Source of the DNA: CAWKGV01 sp963849305
GTDB lineage: Bacteria > Pseudomonadota > Alphaproteobacteria > Acetobacterales > Acetobacteraceae
Reading direction: 5' to 3'
Assembly (NCBI GenBank): GCA_963849305.1
Contig: CAWKGV010000020.1
Location: forward strand, 1 to 37,390
Length of the DNA: 37,390 nt
Shown: piece by piece, positions 35,401 to 37,390 of the stretch
How positions within the stretch are numbered: position 1 is the stretch's first letter
How the letters are laid out: every line of letters begins with the position of its first letter
Notes under the pieces: generated by a model
Told to the model about the DNA's origin: nothing
The model's input: only the letters and a program-made list of their open reading frames with translations
The model's database searches: none
Translations under genes and position numbers: made by a program

Positions 35401-35885
35401 GATACAAGGGGGATCTGCATCGACCCGCCGGGCTTTGACGCAGGCAAGAAGATCAAGGGTAAGAAGCGGCATCTCCTGGTCGACACGCAAGGCTTGCTGA
35501 TGCAGGCGATCGTCCATGCTGCCGACATCCAGGATCGTGATGGCGGTGTGCTGCTGATGAGCGCGCTGTTCGGACTGTTCCCGTTCCTGCTGAAACTCTA
35601 CGCCGACAGCGGCTATCAAGGGCGAAGTTCCGGCAGGGATTGAGACGTGTCTGTCGGCAGATCAAAGTGGAGATTGTCAAGCGATCGGATGCCGGCAAGT
35701 TCGTGGTGCTGCCCAAACGCTGGATCGTCGAGAGAACCATCGCCTGGCTCAACCGGTGTCGTCGCTTGGCCAAGGATTGGGAGTGCCTAAACCAAAACGG
35801 CCTCGCGTTTCTGCGTTGGGCTTCCATCCGCTTGATGGCTCGAAAGCTATGTCAAAGTACAATATGATCCCGGATGAACTCTTAG

Positions 35886-36600
35886 AGCTGCTGATGGTCG
35901 ATCCGCTGCAAGGCGTAGCGAGCGTGCAGGTCGTTCCAAGCGGTTGACTGCGATCAGGTCCGTACCCTTAGCGACACGGGCCGCAATGAAACCGAGAGCG
36001 GCGGACTCGGATTTGAACACGGCCGGAAGCGTGCTGCCGCCCCGCTCTCGCATGACCACAACCACCTGCCGCTTGCCGGTCTGATTGCGCGCAACGCGTC
36101 GGTCCCGGCGGTTCTCTTTTGTGGTCGCGGGCTTGAGATAGCCGCCGAAGTATCCACCGTCGATCTCGACCGCCTCGCCCTCGCCGCCGAGCTGCATCCC
36201 CTTCACCGCGGATGCCATCGCCTCGCGCAGCTTATGGACGAGGACGAATGCCGTCTTGTACCTGGACGTCCAGATCGCGGGAGAGCGCCAGAGCGGACTT
36301 GCCCTTTACCTCATCGCAGAAGGTGACGATGGCCGCGAGGTAGTTTCGCAGCGGCATGTTGTGGAAGGCGAACAGCGTGCCCGAGGTGACAGTGAAGTCC
36401 TTTCGGCACGCCTTGCAGCGCCAGCGGAGCGAACCGTTAGGGCGACGGCACTCGTAGCCGGTCGGGCACTCGCAGTGCGGGCAGACCGGCTTACCGCTCG
36501 TGGCGGCCCAGCGGATGCGGATGAAGGCGGCTTCGGCTTCCTCGTCGGTCATGTGCAGGACGGCGCTCAGGGAGAGTGGGAAATGCGAGGGGGCATGCAT
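35886..36600 (-). pseudogene. IS1595-family transposase, frameshifted and cut by IS5
   Basis: Minus strand, likely start ATG 36600 (MHAPSHFPLSLSAVLHMTDE). The N-terminal zinc-ribbon is clear: PVCPHCECPTGYECRR and WRCKACRKDFTVTSGTLFAF. It continues NYLAAIVTFCDEVKGKSALA with a frameshift near 36255 into YKTAFVLVHKLREAMASAVK, then VEIDGGYFGGYLKPATTKEN with the first catalytic Asp. A second shift near 35940 gives AWNDLHARYALQRIDHQQL. It ends at the CTTAG of the IS5; the C-terminal part is missing or lies in unclear sequence near 33640-33667. Dead. Confidence 0.8.
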
Positions 36601-36749
36601 TGGAAGATCAGCACGATAGCCGCAGTGAATCCGCTTATCGAAAGGAGCCACCAGCCTCGACGGCCACTCCAGAATGTCAAGGACCAAGAAGCCAGCAGGC
36701 TACAACCAAAGGCCAAACACAAACCAGCCCATCCAAAGAGCAGCTTCAT
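36567..36749 (-). CDS. Possible small two-helix membrane protein, 3' end altered
   Basis: From ATG 36749 about 60 residues: MKLLFGWAGLCLAFGC and the following hydrophobic stretch form one membrane helix, WWLLSISGFTAAIVLIF a second. The C-terminus runs into the IS1595 region, so the natural end may be lost. There is no recognisable family and no strong ribosome binding site. An overlapping plus-strand frame (36800-36917) competes with it. Confidence 0.3.
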   Translation of the reverse strand: MKLLFGWAGLCLAFGCSLLASWSLTFWSGRRGWWLLSISGFTAAIVLIFQCMPPRISHSP

Positions 36750-36799
36750 CGAGACTTGGTCCGATGGACGCGGGCGCTGGCCTTCTTCTCGGCTACCCG

Positions 36800-36917
36800 C
36801 CCTCCACCTGGGGAGGTTGCGGTTGCATGGATTAGCGTCGGGGTGACTTACAAAAACTTCGGGCGTACTCCTGCTCAAAATGCGGCTTCTCTCCGCACAT
36901 CCACGTATTGGGAATAG
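36800..36917 (+). pseudogene. Fragment of a hypothetical envelope-type protein
   Basis: The plus strand ends with EVAVAWISVGVTYKNFGRTP AQNAAS, which resembles the beta-sheet tail seen in many small inner-membrane proteins. An upstream piece, HRDLVRWTRALAFFSA (about 36750-36798), looks like the start of a membrane helix, with the rest missing. It probably represents a decayed gene. It could also be chance. Confidence 0.3.
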
Positions 36918-37007
36918 GAACCGATCCCACCAGAACCTGCTTGAAGGATAAATTGGAAGCTAGCGGCGAATCGGGAATGGTCTTCCCTCAAGAGGAGGGA
37001 GACGAAA

Positions 37008-37301
37008 ATGACATCGGGATACAGATCCCACTTTGACCGGCTCGAAAAAGAGGCCGCTCAAGTACGTGCCATTCAACCATCCACTCCCATCCATCTGGGA
37101 ATAATACCAGGCTACCTGACTTACGTCTTTATGGGAAGCAAGGAAGCCCACGTAACGGGAGTCGCCGGCGACGTCTATCGAAGCGACAGCAGCGCTCACG
37201 GGCAAGATGCAAAAGTGACCCTCTATGACATTCTCACAGAGGGAAGCGACCCCGTTACAACCAAAATAAACATTTGGTTGGATGGAGCCTGGGCCGATTG
37301 A
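37008..37301 (+). CDS. Hypothetical protein
   Basis: 97 residues from ATG 37008, preceded by GAGGAGGGAG (36991-37000) as a good ribosome binding site. The composition is soluble and slightly acidic; no domain recognised. The region has lower GC than the core genes, suggesting transfer. The overlapping minus-strand frame (36960-37316) lacks a ribosome binding site and reads poorly, so plus is preferred. Confidence 0.5.
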   Translation: MTSGYRSHFDRLEKEAAQVRAIQPSTPIHLGIIPGYLTYVFMGSKEAHVTGVAGDVYRSDSSAHGQDAKVTLYDILTEGSDPVTTKINIWLDGAWAD

Positions 37302-37390
37302 AGTTGCCAATTCCATAAGCGTTGCGAGATACCCCCGCCCACAGACATAACATCCAGATTAGAGCGCCCACGGAACGCGTATACTAGTCT

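Larger units (their letters stand above)
34124..35405 (-). mobile_element. IS110-family insertion sequence inside IS5
   Basis: About 1.28 kb, bounded by the two halves of the IS5 transposase. A short AA is shared at the junctions, so the ends are uncertain by two bases. There is no clear terminal inverted repeat and no target duplication, as usual for IS110. It holds one recombinase gene on the minus strand, about 160 noncoding bases downstream and about 175 upstream. Confidence 0.8.
33746..35867 (+). pseudogene. IS5-family (IS427 group) transposase, split by IS110
   Basis: First half from ATG 33746: LRYPSDLMDEEWALIGRLI, GGNKRIVDERAIVNGLMYIL, GCQWASLPKDLPPRSTV and AAIIDSQSVKSAEK (first catalytic Asp in IIDSQ), cut at about 34123. 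Second half from about 35406: IDPPGFDAGKKIKGKKRHLL, the second Asp in LYADSGYQG, then, after a one-base loss near 35625, IVKRSDAGKFVVLPKRWIVE with the Glu of WIVERTIAWLNRCRRLAKDW. Another frame slip sits near 35420. The gene is dead through insertion and indels. Confidence 0.85.
33668..35880 (+). mobile_element. IS5-family element interrupted by an IS110 element
   Basis: Flanked by the direct repeat CTTAG (33663-33667 and 35881-35885). The ends are imperfect inverted repeats: TGTCCATCCGGGAACA at 33668 onward, and AGTTCATCCGGGATCA on the other strand from 35880. Without the nested IS110 (about 34124-35405) it would be roughly 930 bp, normal for the IS427 group. It has landed inside, or beside, an IS1595 transposase gene. 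Confidence 0.75.

Noticed and set aside
36960..37316. A 118-residue minus-strand frame
   Set aside because: The overlapping plus-strand gene has a good ribosome binding site and more natural composition.
1..37390. CRISPR array, tRNA or rRNA genes
   Set aside because: No regularly spaced direct repeats and no cloverleaf or rRNA-like stretches were recognised by eye.

Overview
The window looks like chromosome from a high-GC alphaproteobacterium, most likely in the Rhodospirillales and probably the Acetobacteraceae. The reasons are an ispDF fusion, the dusB(nifR3)-ntrB-ntrC-ntrY-ntrX order, divergent purD/xseA, and several livHMGF-type and CoxL-like genes. Species cannot be assigned from the sequence alone.

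Three zones can be seen. (1) Positions 1 to about 6950 form a decayed accessory zone. It holds a frameshifted tyrosine integrase fused to an IS91 HUH transposase, degraded XRE-like sequence, the 3' half of an IS6 element, a ParB-like fragment with an in-frame stop, and a large broken gene for an HNH/glycine-rich protein. An IS481 element with a clean 5-bp target duplication (CTAGG) splits the HNH gene. An apparently intact trypsin-like protease follows, lying between a short diverged copy of the purD 3' end and purD itself, as if a segment had inserted there.

(2) Positions 6950 to 31471 are the chromosomal core. It contains purD (one frameshift), xseA, a frameshifted alpha/beta hydrolase, and a metallophosphoesterase next to a compact transporter operon: livH, a fused livM-livG, livF, a substrate-binding protein, an MBL-fold hydrolase and a class II aldolase. 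On the opposite strand lie an orphan form-II CoxL-like molybdenum hydroxylase, a PAS hybrid histidine kinase, a cyclase-family hydrolase and ispDF. The dusB-ntrBCYX operon closes the zone, its genes overlapping or nearly touching. The transporter block probably imports and processes a small organic acid, lactone or amino-acid-like compound. The ntr block is the nitrogen-control system, with a tRNA dihydrouridine synthase in front.

(3) Positions 31472 to 37390 are a dense insertion-sequence pile starting right after ntrX. It holds an IS630 remnant, an IS256 with an intact transposase, an IS5 (CTTAG flanks) interrupted by an IS110, an IS1595 transposase broken at the IS5, and then small lower-GC hypothetical genes. 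The IS110 carries, upstream of its transposase, a noncoding segment with a 12-bp perfect inverted repeat, which is the position and style of a bridge RNA (seekRNA). Two related palindromic repeats (about 32230-32291 and 34168-34250) look like members of one REP-like family.

Single-base indels recur in mobile elements, purD and the hydrolase, so some breaks may be assembly errors rather than decay. No rRNA, tRNA or CRISPR array was recognised.
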